A stretch of 64,000 nucleotides of DNA from an uncultured Draconibacterium sp. (GTDB lineage Bacteria; Bacteroidota; Bacteroidia; Bacteroidales; Prolixibacteraceae), in the NCBI RefSeq assembly GCF_913063105.1, contig NZ_CAJXYQ010000012.1:1-64000 (forward strand), written 5' to 3'. Shown one piece after another: positions 8,158-16,655 of the stretch (position 1 is its first letter; each line of letters begins with the position of its first letter). Below the pieces are notes generated by a model. That model saw only the letters and a list, made by a program, of their open reading frames with translations, was not told the DNA's origin and did not search any database. A program made the position numbers and the translations under genes.

Positions 8158-10587
8158 CTAATAATCCGCCAGCAATAGGCTAAGGTATTTATAATGTGCT
8201 TTTAACGCCGCATCCTTGCTCCTTAAATTCTTATTAACCAAGTTTTTTGTTTTTTCTATTTCTGCAAAAACCAAGGGTTTTACCAGGTTATCGAGAAATT
8301 GAATTTTTGAAGATGTGCCACTGGTTAAAGATGCGAGGGAAGATGATTCCTTTTTCTCTTTCGAACCATTTGCTGCTCCGGCCATTTTTACCAGGTTATG
8401 AATATACGATGCCTGCAAATGGCGTTCGAATTCGTTTAGCTTTTTACCATTTATTGTTTTTTCCCATATATGCTTATGCAGATCGTTTAAATATTCCGCA
8501 CTACTGTACTCATTATGATACATTTCCAGTTTCTGAAAAACCACGCCCCCCATTAAAATATCAAGCACTGAAGCCTGGTATTTAAACAATTCATTCTTGT
8601 GCGAACCAATGCGTCGTTCAATTTCTTTGTTGAGCATCCACGAAGGCTGATTGGCCAGCTCTTTAAACAACCATGCCAATGCCTCCTGTTGCCTGGCTTT
8701 GCTTACCGGGTTCTGAAAATATTCCTCTTCACCCTCAACAAGCTGATACCGATAAACCCCTCCCGGATAAGCGCAAACATGCCCAATGTAACGTTTGTAT
8801 TGTTTTAACACCTCCTCGTACATGTGAGTCATGTATTGAAAATCATCATTTTCTTCGGTTGTCCACTCAATTAGATGCTTCATAATATATTGAGCATTTT
8901 TACTACCGTACTCGCTGGCTTTTATGGCATTGTCGCCCAATGCCTCGTTTTGTGCCGCAGGATCGAAAGCAATTCCCATTTGCTGGTCGCCATAGCGGTA
9001 AATGAGGCTATCTTTTTTCTCCAAAATCCATTGGTTTAGGATGGCTTTTTCATCATCAGCTGTTTCTGCCTCAAAAATAGGCTGATAGCCCCATTTAATT
9101 GCAAAAATATCATAAGGCCCCATGTTTGGCGGGGTAAAGCGTATTCCCTCATCACCGGGCTGAGCAATGTAGTTAAAACGGGCATAATCCATTATCGACG
9201 GAGTAGTTCCATATTTTTGAGTGAAAGTAGCCGAACGCAACGAATCAACAGGAAAGGCATAGGATGCACGCATATTATGTTTCAATCCAAGACAGTGACC
9301 AATTTCATGCGCAATAACATAACGCACCATTTCGCCCAACATTTCCAATTCGGGGTTACGCTTGCGTGCCTTTGGATCGGCAGCGCCACACTGTACAAAA
9401 CGCCAGTCGCGCAAAAGCTGAGTTACATTGTGCCACCAGAGCACATCGCCTCCAAGTACTTCGCCACTGCGTGGGTCGATCCAGCGCGGCCCCATCGAAT
9501 TTGCCTTTGTTGAAGCAATGTAACGTATACATGAATGACGAATATCTTCAGGATTAAAATTAGGATCGTCAACCGGATAAGGCTTTCCCACAATGGCATC
9601 TTTAAAGCCAATAGCTTCAAAAGCTACCTGCCAGTCTTCAATGCCTGCTTTAATGTAAGGCCACCATTCTTCCGGAAAAGCATTGTCGTAATAATAAACA
9701 ATTTGTTTTTCGGGCACTACCAATTTTCCCGCTTTGTAATCTTCAATATCTTCCTTTTTAGGAGCAATATCAAAGCGGGCAATGTATTTTTTACTTTCAA
9801 CTCCAATTTCGTTGGTTGTATAAAAAAGAGCACTGCTGGCAAAATACCCTATCCGGCTATCTTCATAACGTGGCCGCATTGTTTTTTCGGGCAACAGTAA
9901 AAACGAACGGTTCATTACAATTACAAAAGGATTACCGGTTGTATTGCTGTAATTCATTTGTGTTTTTACCTCCACATTTTTCGGAAAAACCTGGGCCATT
10001 TTAATACACGTGGCATCGGGTTCCAGTTTTCCTGCTTTGTATTTGCTGTTAAAAGGCGAAATACCTTGAATTTCAGCAGTGAGAAATTTGGTTACATCAA
10101 TAATCGCTGCGCTTGAGTCGGTGTTTAACGATTTGATTTTAAAGGTTTCGAAAACCGGCTGCATTTGAATGCGGTCGAGCGCTCGTTTTATCGGGTCGTT
10201 TTCGTCGGCCAACTCATCAGAAACCACTTTATGCATAAACAACTTCTCGTTGTTGCGCGAAAAACGAATCCAGATGGGTTCCTTACGCATTTCGCCGGGT
10301 TCAACTTTTGTTGTTTTGCTTAATTGGGCAACACGTGCGGCCAATAAAAAGTCGCGGCCAAGCAGGGAGTCGTTTATTTCAAAAAAATAATCGTTATCCT
10401 TTTTATACACTGAAAACAAACCCTCGCCTACTAATTCTTTGTCGGCTAAAAACTTATCGTACGAAGCCACTTTTGCGGTATCTTTTTCTGTTTTCTTTTC
10501 TTCCGCTCCGGAAAAACCGATACTCAGTATCAAGAAAAATACTGTAAATACCGGTTTTAAACTGTCCCTCTTCAAAAATAATGTCAT
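8158..10587 (-). CDS. Secreted zinc metalloprotease (metzincin type, DUF5117/DUF4953-like)
   Basis: 809 residues from the ATG at 10587; the in-frame TTG at 10605 adds six residues and is less likely. An N-terminal hydrophobic segment (PVFTVFFLILSIGFSGAEE) is a signal peptide. The catalytic signature HEIGHCLGLKH spans residues 427-437 and fits HExxHxxGxxH of metzincins; a downstream SIMDYARFNY segment is the expected Met-turn. Flanking regions match the large Bacteroidota zinc proteases that carry DUF5117, DUF5118 and DUF4953 domains and usually sit beside SusC/SusD pairs. There is no lipobox, so it is periplasmic or secreted. It is the distal gene of the susC-susD-lipoprotein run (gap of 49 bp to the lipoprotein). 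Substrate is unknown; context suggests it trims peptides or a protein-bound ligand imported by this SusCD. Confidence 0.88.
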   Translation of the reverse strand: MTLFLKRDSLKPVFTVFFLILSIGFSGAEEKKTEKDTAKVASYDKFLADKELVGEGLFSVYKKDNDYFFEINDSLLGRDFLLAARVAQLSKTTKVEPGEMRKEPIWIRFSRNNEKLFMHKVVSDELADENDPIKRALDRIQMQPVFETFKIKSLNTDSSAAIIDVTKFLTAEIQGISPFNSKYKAGKLEPDATCIKMAQVFPKNVEVKTQMNYSNTTGNPFVIVMNRSFLLLPEKTMRPRYEDSRIGYFASSALFYTTNEIGVESKKYIARFDIAPKKEDIEDYKAGKLVVPEKQIVYYYDNAFPEEWWPYIKAGIEDWQVAFEAIGFKDAIVGKPYPVDDPNFNPEDIRHSCIRYIASTKANSMGPRWIDPRSGEVLGGDVLWWHNVTQLLRDWRFVQCGAADPKARKRNPELEMLGEMVRYVIAHEIGHCLGLKHNMRASYAFPVDSLRSATFTQKYGTTPSIMDYARFNYIAQPGDEGIRFTPPNMGPYDIFAIKWGYQPIFEAETADDEKAILNQWILEKKDSLIYRYGDQQMGIAFDPAAQNEALGDNAIKASEYGSKNAQYIMKHLIEWTTEENDDFQYMTHMYEEVLKQYKRYIGHVCAYPGGVYRYQLVEGEEEYFQNPVSKARQQEALAWLFKELANQPSWMLNKEIERRIGSHKNELFKYQASVLDILMGGVVFQKLEMYHNEYSSAEYLNDLHKHIWEKTINGKKLNEFERHLQASYIHNLVKMAGAANGSKEKKESSSLASLTSGTSSKIQFLDNLVKPLVFAEIEKTKNLVNKNLRSKDAALKAHYKYLSLLLADY

Positions 10588-10636
10588 GTTATTGCTTTTT
10601 TTCAAAAATCAAAAATATCTTATTCTATCTATTTTT

Positions 10637-12121
10637 TTACATGTCAACCGGCTTATGGCATTCTTCGGTTAATGGTGCCGGGTCGTCGTATTCTTTTGTA
10701 TTGTATAACAAAAACTTACGACTTGTTGTACCTCCAAACAGTTCAGCGTTTGTCATTCTGAATTCGAATTCAATTTTGAAAATACCGTTACCAATGTCGG
10801 TATAAGTGCCTTCTCCTTCAATAGCAATCTGGTACGATTTATCTTCTTTATTCGACAATATAATTTCCTGTGCAACAACTTTTACAAAACCATTGCTTGC
10901 ACTTGTTCCATCGGCCGGATAAAATTCGAGTGCCTGCGGAACATTAAAGCCCGGCGATTTATCGGCATCGGTATATTCGTTGTCGAGAATTCGTTTTAAG
11001 TTAAAGCTGTTTGTTGTACGGCCTGCGTTTGGCGAATTAAAACCAATTCGGAAAGCATGGTGGTAAATATCGTCATCAGGATTGCTGGTACCATTATCAT
11101 CGTATAAAATGGCATCAGGGTGGCTGGCATCAACTACAACCGGGTAGGTGAACACATTCCAAGCAGTCCAGTCACATTCGCCGTCTTTGTTGTAATCCAT
11201 CCAGGTTTCGCCGTATGTGCGGTAAAAAGGATCGCTAAGGTTATAAAAATATGCGGCTGTATTTAGCTCCAGGTCGCGATCAACATTTTCGGGTTTTACA
11301 AAAGTGATTGAACTGTTTCCAGCTATTTTATAGTATTCCAGATCGTTTAGCTCAATTTTGGCCGTGTACGAGAAAATATCAACATCAAGCGACTCATTCA
11401 AGGTAAGTTTATAAGTTACTTTGTTTTCGTCTTCGTTTATTTCATGTTGTTCAATCGAATAATCAAAATCGCTGCGCACCTCGTTTACCAACTCTACGCC
11501 TGCCACTTCGTTAACAAAAAAGCCTTCGGGGAAAAGCACATCAAAAAATACCTCTTCTCCCATGTCGCCATTTAAAAGCAACATATTCTCATCCTGCATT
11601 TTATAGGTTAGTGCCAATTCATCGAGACTAATCGTTAACTCGTTATACGGATCGCTTGGATTCGGAAAACCTAAGGCTATGCCGTTGTCACTAACTGACT
11701 CGAGCTTTAGCTTTATCGAATTATTATCGTCTTTAAACCAACGCTCGTTAAAATTAATGGTAATGGTATCGTTTAGTTTTTTACCGGAAAAATTCAGAGT
11801 TTCTGTCGGCGTAATTTCAAAAGCCGAAAAAGATCCCGAAACATTTGTTGAAAAAGTTGCTGTCACATTATTTACCAGGGGCTCGCTGGTAAGGCTTACC
11901 GGAATTTTCAGTGCTTGCTTTTGTGCATAATTAATACTTTTTGCAATATCGGCATTTTGTACCAGGGTGCCTTCCTCAACAGGCTGCCCATCGTTGTTTA
12001 CCACCAATTGAAAACGAATGAAGCGGCCATCCTGATTAGAATAAACCTCAGCCTCGTACTCTTCGCATGCCAGCCCAACCAACACAACAAGCAGCAGAGT
12101 TACTATCTTTTTAATATCCAT
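10637..12121 (-). CDS. Surface lipoprotein in SusE-like position, unrecognised family
   Basis: 494 residues. Signal peptide MDIKKIVTLLLVVLVGLACEEYEA with lipobox VGLAC; the acidic residues right after the cysteine (CEEYE) resemble the Bacteroidota surface lipoprotein export signal. The first ~270 residues look like two beta-sandwich domains (segments LKIPVSLTSEPLVNNVTATF and YSIEQHEINEDENKVTYKLT). The second part is rich in Trp/Tyr and Asp (DYNKDGECDWTAWNVFTYPV; DDNGTSNPDDDIYHHAF), suggesting a ligand-binding or calcium-binding domain, and ends EECHKPVDM. Its start overlaps the susD stop by 11 bp, so it is translationally coupled. Position predicts an accessory ligand-binding protein for this SusCD, comparable to SusE/F or DUF4843 proteins, but I cannot place it in a family. 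Confidence 0.8.
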   Translation of the reverse strand: MDIKKIVTLLLVVLVGLACEEYEAEVYSNQDGRFIRFQLVVNNDGQPVEEGTLVQNADIAKSINYAQKQALKIPVSLTSEPLVNNVTATFSTNVSGSFSAFEITPTETLNFSGKKLNDTITINFNERWFKDDNNSIKLKLESVSDNGIALGFPNPSDPYNELTISLDELALTYKMQDENMLLLNGDMGEEVFFDVLFPEGFFVNEVAGVELVNEVRSDFDYSIEQHEINEDENKVTYKLTLNESLDVDIFSYTAKIELNDLEYYKIAGNSSITFVKPENVDRDLELNTAAYFYNLSDPFYRTYGETWMDYNKDGECDWTAWNVFTYPVVVDASHPDAILYDDNGTSNPDDDIYHHAFRIGFNSPNAGRTTNSFNLKRILDNEYTDADKSPGFNVPQALEFYPADGTSASNGFVKVVAQEIILSNKEDKSYQIAIEGEGTYTDIGNGIFKIEFEFRMTNAELFGGTTSRKFLLYNTKEYDDPAPLTEECHKPVDM

Positions 12122-13571
12122 TATTTTGAATCATATTTTCGTTTAACGTAACGCTTGAACCGGGTATGGGCAGCACAAAATAATTTGATGGGTACTCCAT
12201 GTTACACACCCTCGACATACACCCCTCGTTTCGTTCCACATCTTTTTTATACCGCACAATATCAAAAAACAGGTTACCTTCAAAAGCAAGTTCCCGTCTG
12301 CGTTCATCAAAAATCTCGTCCAAAAGGTTTTCAGTGGTTGTAAGCGCATCCAGTCCGGCACGCTCGCGAATGGTATTCAAATCGTTAAGTGCCGCATTTT
12401 CATCGGTGCCTAATCGCGCCAATGCTTCAGCCCTGATCAAATACATCTCTGATAGTCGCAAATAAAGTGTTCCCGGTTCTCCCTGAAATTTGTTTGTAAA
12501 ATAATAAGGAAGCATGTAATCCACATTGTCTATTCGGGTTTTGATGTCGATGCCTACATACAGATAATTTCGGATATCCGATTCCGAAAATAAATTCAAC
12601 AAATCTCCCGATGCCACAATCTCCTGGTAATTGTTTTCATCAATATAGTTAAACCAGCTAAGACCAACCGAAGAGCGTATCTCCCCCTCTTCGGCAGTTC
12701 GTGGAGCCGAAAATTCAAGTAACACCTCGCTTACTGCTTCTGCAGGTTTTACCCATTCTTGCAAATAATCGTCTTTTGGCATCAGATTAACACCCGAATT
12801 AAGAATTACATCGTTGGCATATTCGTAAGCTTTTTCCCAATCGTTCATTTGCAGCGCCATTTTGGCATAAAGTGCTTTTGTATTAAAGGAGTTAAACCAC
12901 GAATAATCGGGCCCGTACCCAAGAGCAGATTCGGACGTAAAACTTTTTAAAGCCTCATCCATATCGGCCTGAATAAGCTCCCAGGTTCTGGACATGGTTT
13001 CGCGTGTTGGATAATCTTCGCCGGCAACAATTGTATGCGTATTGTAAACAATGCCCAGGTGAGAAGCATCGGCAGTATACCCATACTGCTGCGCATAAAA
13101 CAAACTCAGCAGATAGTGGCAAAATGCCCTTATGGCAAGGCTTTCAGCTTTTATTTGCGTCAGTTTATCGGCACTAACAAAATCCACTCCTTGTGTATAT
13201 TCAAGCACCAGATTTGCGGCATTAATCAGTTCATACATATCCTGGTAGAATGAGCTGTAATCCGACTCATCCTGTTTGTCGTTAAAATCGTATACCTGAT
13301 CAATTGCAATGGCGGTGGGAACCTCCAAAACATGATCGTGTTTTTGAGGTGTAAAAGTAAAATTACCACCAATAAGGTCGGCGTAAATAAAGAATTTATG
13401 CGACAATACGCCTTCAATCTGGTAATACAAGCCATTTACTGCCTGATCGATATTCTCTTCAGTAGAGAACTGCTCTTTAATCGATCGTTGTTCGCTTGGT
13501 TCCTGGTCTAAAAAATCGCTGCACGAAACCAGCACCAACATCATTATTATGTAATAAAATCTATTCTTCAT
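12111..13571 (-). CDS. SusD/RagB-family outer-membrane lipoprotein
   Basis: 486 residues. Lipoprotein signal MKNRFYYIIMMLVLVSCSDF with Cys near residue 17, followed by the SusD-typical FLDQEPSEQRSIKEQFSTEE. TPR-like helices dominate, and the C-terminal part carries the family segments LYLRLSEMYLIRAEALARLG, LNDLNTIRERAGL and LLDEIFDERRRELAFEGNLF. SusD proteins cap the SusC barrel and capture ligand at the cell surface. It starts 2 bp after the susC stop and overlaps the next gene by 11 bp, a tight operon. The ligand is not predictable from sequence. The neighbouring protease and absence of any glycoside hydrolase in the element favour peptide or protein-derived ligands as in RagAB, rather than glycans. 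Confidence 0.95.
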   Translation of the reverse strand: MKNRFYYIIMMLVLVSCSDFLDQEPSEQRSIKEQFSTEENIDQAVNGLYYQIEGVLSHKFFIYADLIGGNFTFTPQKHDHVLEVPTAIAIDQVYDFNDKQDESDYSSFYQDMYELINAANLVLEYTQGVDFVSADKLTQIKAESLAIRAFCHYLLSLFYAQQYGYTADASHLGIVYNTHTIVAGEDYPTRETMSRTWELIQADMDEALKSFTSESALGYGPDYSWFNSFNTKALYAKMALQMNDWEKAYEYANDVILNSGVNLMPKDDYLQEWVKPAEAVSEVLLEFSAPRTAEEGEIRSSVGLSWFNYIDENNYQEIVASGDLLNLFSESDIRNYLYVGIDIKTRIDNVDYMLPYYFTNKFQGEPGTLYLRLSEMYLIRAEALARLGTDENAALNDLNTIRERAGLDALTTTENLLDEIFDERRRELAFEGNLFFDIVRYKKDVERNEGCMSRVCNMEYPSNYFVLPIPGSSVTLNENMIQNNGY

Positions 13572-13573
13572 AA

Positions 13574-16500
13574 CTAAAATCCTGCTTTTACACCAAACGA
13601 GAATGTTCGCATTTCGGGATAAACATTCTTCAATTCTTTAATTCCGTTTAACCCATCGGGACTTTTATCCATGTACCAATAATACAGGTTGCTGCCGTTG
13701 GCAAAAACCGATAAGGTAGAAAATGGCAGGCCCCATTTTTGTGCCGGCATGGAGTACGAAACATTTATGGTTTGTAGTTTTACGTGAGAATTGGAGTAAA
13801 GAAGTTTGGTAGAATTATTAACCAATGGATTGGTTTTTCCAACCGACGGATAGTAGGCGATATCGCCCGGTTCTTTCCAGCTTCCCTCAATGGCATTCAC
13901 CGACATGTTGCGGTTGAAAATATTGGTATACTTATCGACATACTCGCTCGAAATCAGTTCATCTCCTCCAATGGAATAATTGGCATTAACCGATACCGAT
14001 ATGTTTTTACCGATGGTAAAACGGTTGTTTAATCCACCGTAAACATCGGGTTGCGAATTACCAATAGGCACCCAATTGGTTGTTTCTTTGTAATGCTGCT
14101 TTAAATAATTGGCATCAACAGTATTTCCTTCTATTTGGTATAACTCCCGACCTGTTGCCGGATCGATTCCCACAAAATTATACCCCCAAATTACACTTGT
14201 TGAATAGCCAATACGTTGTGCCCTTGCCCGCTCAGCCGATGAATATTCTGAACCAAGTCCTTGCAAATGAGTAACCTCATTTTTTATTTTCGAGATATTA
14301 AAATTTAGTTTCCATTTGAATTTCTCATTTGAAAAAACCTGGTATTGGGTACTGAATTCAATTCCCTGGTTGTACATTTCGGCACCATTAATCTGTACCG
14401 ATCCATAACCAATTTCAGGAATTACATCGCGTGAAACGATCATATCGCGAATATCATCATGGAATAATTCGATGGTAGCGGTAAAGTTTTCACGAATAGA
14501 AAAATCAAAACCAACATTGAATTTAATATTTTTCTCCCACCCTAAATTCGGATTGGGTGCTGTTGACGGAGTGGCATAATAACCGTAATTGTACCCATTG
14601 GCTGTTTTATCGTAAAAATTATACAAGCCTAAAGCACGATACGACCCAATGCGCGAATTACCTGATGTACCGTAGCTGATACGTGCCCGTAGAAAGGTCA
14701 GCCATTCGTTTTGTGCGAGAAAATCTTCTTTCGAAATAATCCAGCTTGCTCCTAAACCACCGTTATACGATGTGTTGTTATCGCCGCCAAATGCCGAGCT
14801 CTGATCGATACGAAAGTTGGCCAAAAGAAAATACTTCTTGTTAAAATCGTAATTGGCCTGAGAAAGAAACGAACGCCCTGTACTTTCGTTTTTATCCGAT
14901 TCGTAGGTTTGATAATCGGCCGTTTCGATGGGCATTATTGCATCGGGTTCTGGGAAATTTACTCCTCGGGCGTAATTGTATTTTGTTGATTTCTGTGTAG
15001 CTTCAACACCTGCTGTAAAATCGAAGTAATGAATTTCTTTAAACGTTTTTGTGTAAAACAATCTGGCATTCCAGTTCCAGTTGCGCACGTCTCTATCACG
15101 CAACATTCGTATTCCCTTTTCTCCTTTTGCAGTAATTCCGGTTTCGTTTAAGCCTGAGAAATAGGTGTCCTGGTCTTTGTTTGAGAAATCAAGCCCATAA
15201 AGACTTGAAAAACTAAGCGATTCGTTAAAGCGATAGTTAAAAGACAAGCTATTTATTAACGACTTATTTTTCACCAGCCCACGGTTTTGGTTTGCCACTG
15301 CCAATGGGTTACCATACGTATCGAAAGATGTATAACTGTCATCTTCCTGGTATGGAGCAATGGTTGGCGGAACCGCATAGCCATGCAATGTATTGGGTGC
15401 ATTTTTAACCGTAAGCGATGGTTTTGTGGTTAAACTTAACTTCCATTTTTTTGCCTGGTAATCAAGTGCAAGGGCTGAACCATATTTTTGAAATTCGTTG
15501 TTTATTTGCGGCTCCTTAATGTTCTGATGCTCCAGCGATACGCGATAAGTAAATTTCTCTTTCCCTCCCGAAAGCGAAAAATTATATTTCTGATAATTAC
15601 CGGTTTGGTTCATTAAATCGTACCAGTCGGTATCTACTCCATTCCATTGCTGCACATTTCCTTCGTCACCGTTATTTTTATAGAACAGGTTGCGTAACTC
15701 CTGGTATTGTTCGCCGTTCATGTAGGTAATTTGGTTCGTAGGGTTACTAAATCCGGTTTGTGCCGAAAAGGTGAACTTCATGGGGCCTTTCTCACCGCGT
15801 TTAGTGGTAATCAGTATTACACCATTTGCACCATCGGCCCCGTAAAGACTAACCGCTGCGGCATCTTTAAGAATGTTGATCGATTCAATATCGGTAATCC
15901 CAATTTTAGCAAAAGGATTAGAAGGATCTTCAGAATATAAACCACCACCTGCATCAAAAAAATTGTTGCCATCTAAATCCAGTTCTTCTGCCAATATAAC
16001 ACCATCAACAATTATTAAAGGTTGGGTTGATGTGCCCACACTATTGGCTGTAAGTGGTGTTAACGACCCCTGGCCCCGAATATGGATATCAACCGGTTTA
16101 CCAATTTCTGAACTCCCATCAATATAAACCCCAGCTGACTGGCCCTGCAACAGTTCATCAAAACTTATTGCCGTTTGTTCGGTTACAATGTCTTTTGTTT
16201 TTATACTAGTGATACTAGCCACCACTTCCTGTTTCAACTTCCGCGTTCCGTACGACGAGGTAACTACCACTTCGTCGAGCGCCTTCACATCTTCTTCGAG
16301 CAGTATTTCGAAAATGAATTTTCGCCCAATTGGAATTACCTGCTGTTTATAACCGATAAACGACGCAACCAATTCCAACTGTTCCGACTCATTGCTGGCA
16401 AAACGGAGTGTAAATTCGCCGTTTCCATTGGTTACTGTTCCCAATGATGTTTGGTTAATATAGACAGTTGCACCTGGTAATGGCTCTTTTGAAAACGAAT

Positions 16501-16594
16501 CCAAAATACGCCCTCGAATGGTGCGGGCATTTTGTGCCTGTCCGATTATGACGAAGAAAACAAACAGGATAAAAAATAGTGATCTTAGTTTCAC
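13574..16594 (-). CDS. SusC/RagA-family TonB-dependent transporter
   Basis: About 1,006 residues from the GTG at 16594, which gives a clean signal peptide (MKLRSLFFILFVFFVIIGQAQ); an in-frame TTG at 16603 is the only alternative because a stop lies just upstream and there is no ATG. Residues ~25-105 are a carboxypeptidase-regulatory-like domain (TIRGRILDSFSKEPLPGATV). A TonB-box-like segment LDEVVVTSSYG and the plug (LLQGQSAGVYIDGSSEIGKP; INILKDAAAVSLYGADGANG) follow, then a long 22-strand-type barrel ending FGVKAGF. It imports a SusD-captured ligand using TonB energy. A hairpin with a T5 tract sits immediately upstream of the start, which is unusual. It is the first gene of the tight susC-susD-lipoprotein-protease run. 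Confidence 0.95.
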   Translation of the reverse strand: MKLRSLFFILFVFFVIIGQAQNARTIRGRILDSFSKEPLPGATVYINQTSLGTVTNGNGEFTLRFASNESEQLELVASFIGYKQQVIPIGRKFIFEILLEEDVKALDEVVVTSSYGTRKLKQEVVASITSIKTKDIVTEQTAISFDELLQGQSAGVYIDGSSEIGKPVDIHIRGQGSLTPLTANSVGTSTQPLIIVDGVILAEELDLDGNNFFDAGGGLYSEDPSNPFAKIGITDIESINILKDAAAVSLYGADGANGVILITTKRGEKGPMKFTFSAQTGFSNPTNQITYMNGEQYQELRNLFYKNNGDEGNVQQWNGVDTDWYDLMNQTGNYQKYNFSLSGGKEKFTYRVSLEHQNIKEPQINNEFQKYGSALALDYQAKKWKLSLTTKPSLTVKNAPNTLHGYAVPPTIAPYQEDDSYTSFDTYGNPLAVANQNRGLVKNKSLINSLSFNYRFNESLSFSSLYGLDFSNKDQDTYFSGLNETGITAKGEKGIRMLRDRDVRNWNWNARLFYTKTFKEIHYFDFTAGVEATQKSTKYNYARGVNFPEPDAIMPIETADYQTYESDKNESTGRSFLSQANYDFNKKYFLLANFRIDQSSAFGGDNNTSYNGGLGASWIISKEDFLAQNEWLTFLRARISYGTSGNSRIGSYRALGLYNFYDKTANGYNYGYYATPSTAPNPNLGWEKNIKFNVGFDFSIRENFTATIELFHDDIRDMIVSRDVIPEIGYGSVQINGAEMYNQGIEFSTQYQVFSNEKFKWKLNFNISKIKNEVTHLQGLGSEYSSAERARAQRIGYSTSVIWGYNFVGIDPATGRELYQIEGNTVDANYLKQHYKETTNWVPIGNSQPDVYGGLNNRFTIGKNISVSVNANYSIGGDELISSEYVDKYTNIFNRNMSVNAIEGSWKEPGDIAYYPSVGKTNPLVNNSTKLLYSNSHVKLQTINVSYSMPAQKWGLPFSTLSVFANGSNLYYWYMDKSPDGLNGIKELKNVYPEMRTFSFGVKAGF

Positions 16595-16605
16595 GCTGTA
16601 CAATT

Positions 16606-16645
16606 AAAAATGCAGGCTCCCCTACTTTTATCAGGAAAGCCTGCA
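16606..16645 (-). terminator. Hairpin with T-tract directly before susC (terminator or attenuator)
   Basis: The inverted repeat TGCAGGCT/AGCCTGCA (16611-16618 and 16638-16645, 19-nt loop) lies between the stop of the ELWxxDGT gene and the susC start. On the minus strand it is followed by TTTTTAATTG, so the T-tract ends only a few bases before the possible TTG and 12 bases before the GTG start of susC. It may end the upstream message or act as a partial terminator or translation switch that lowers susC expression. Confidence 0.65.
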
Positions 16646-16655
16646 AGTTATAAAT

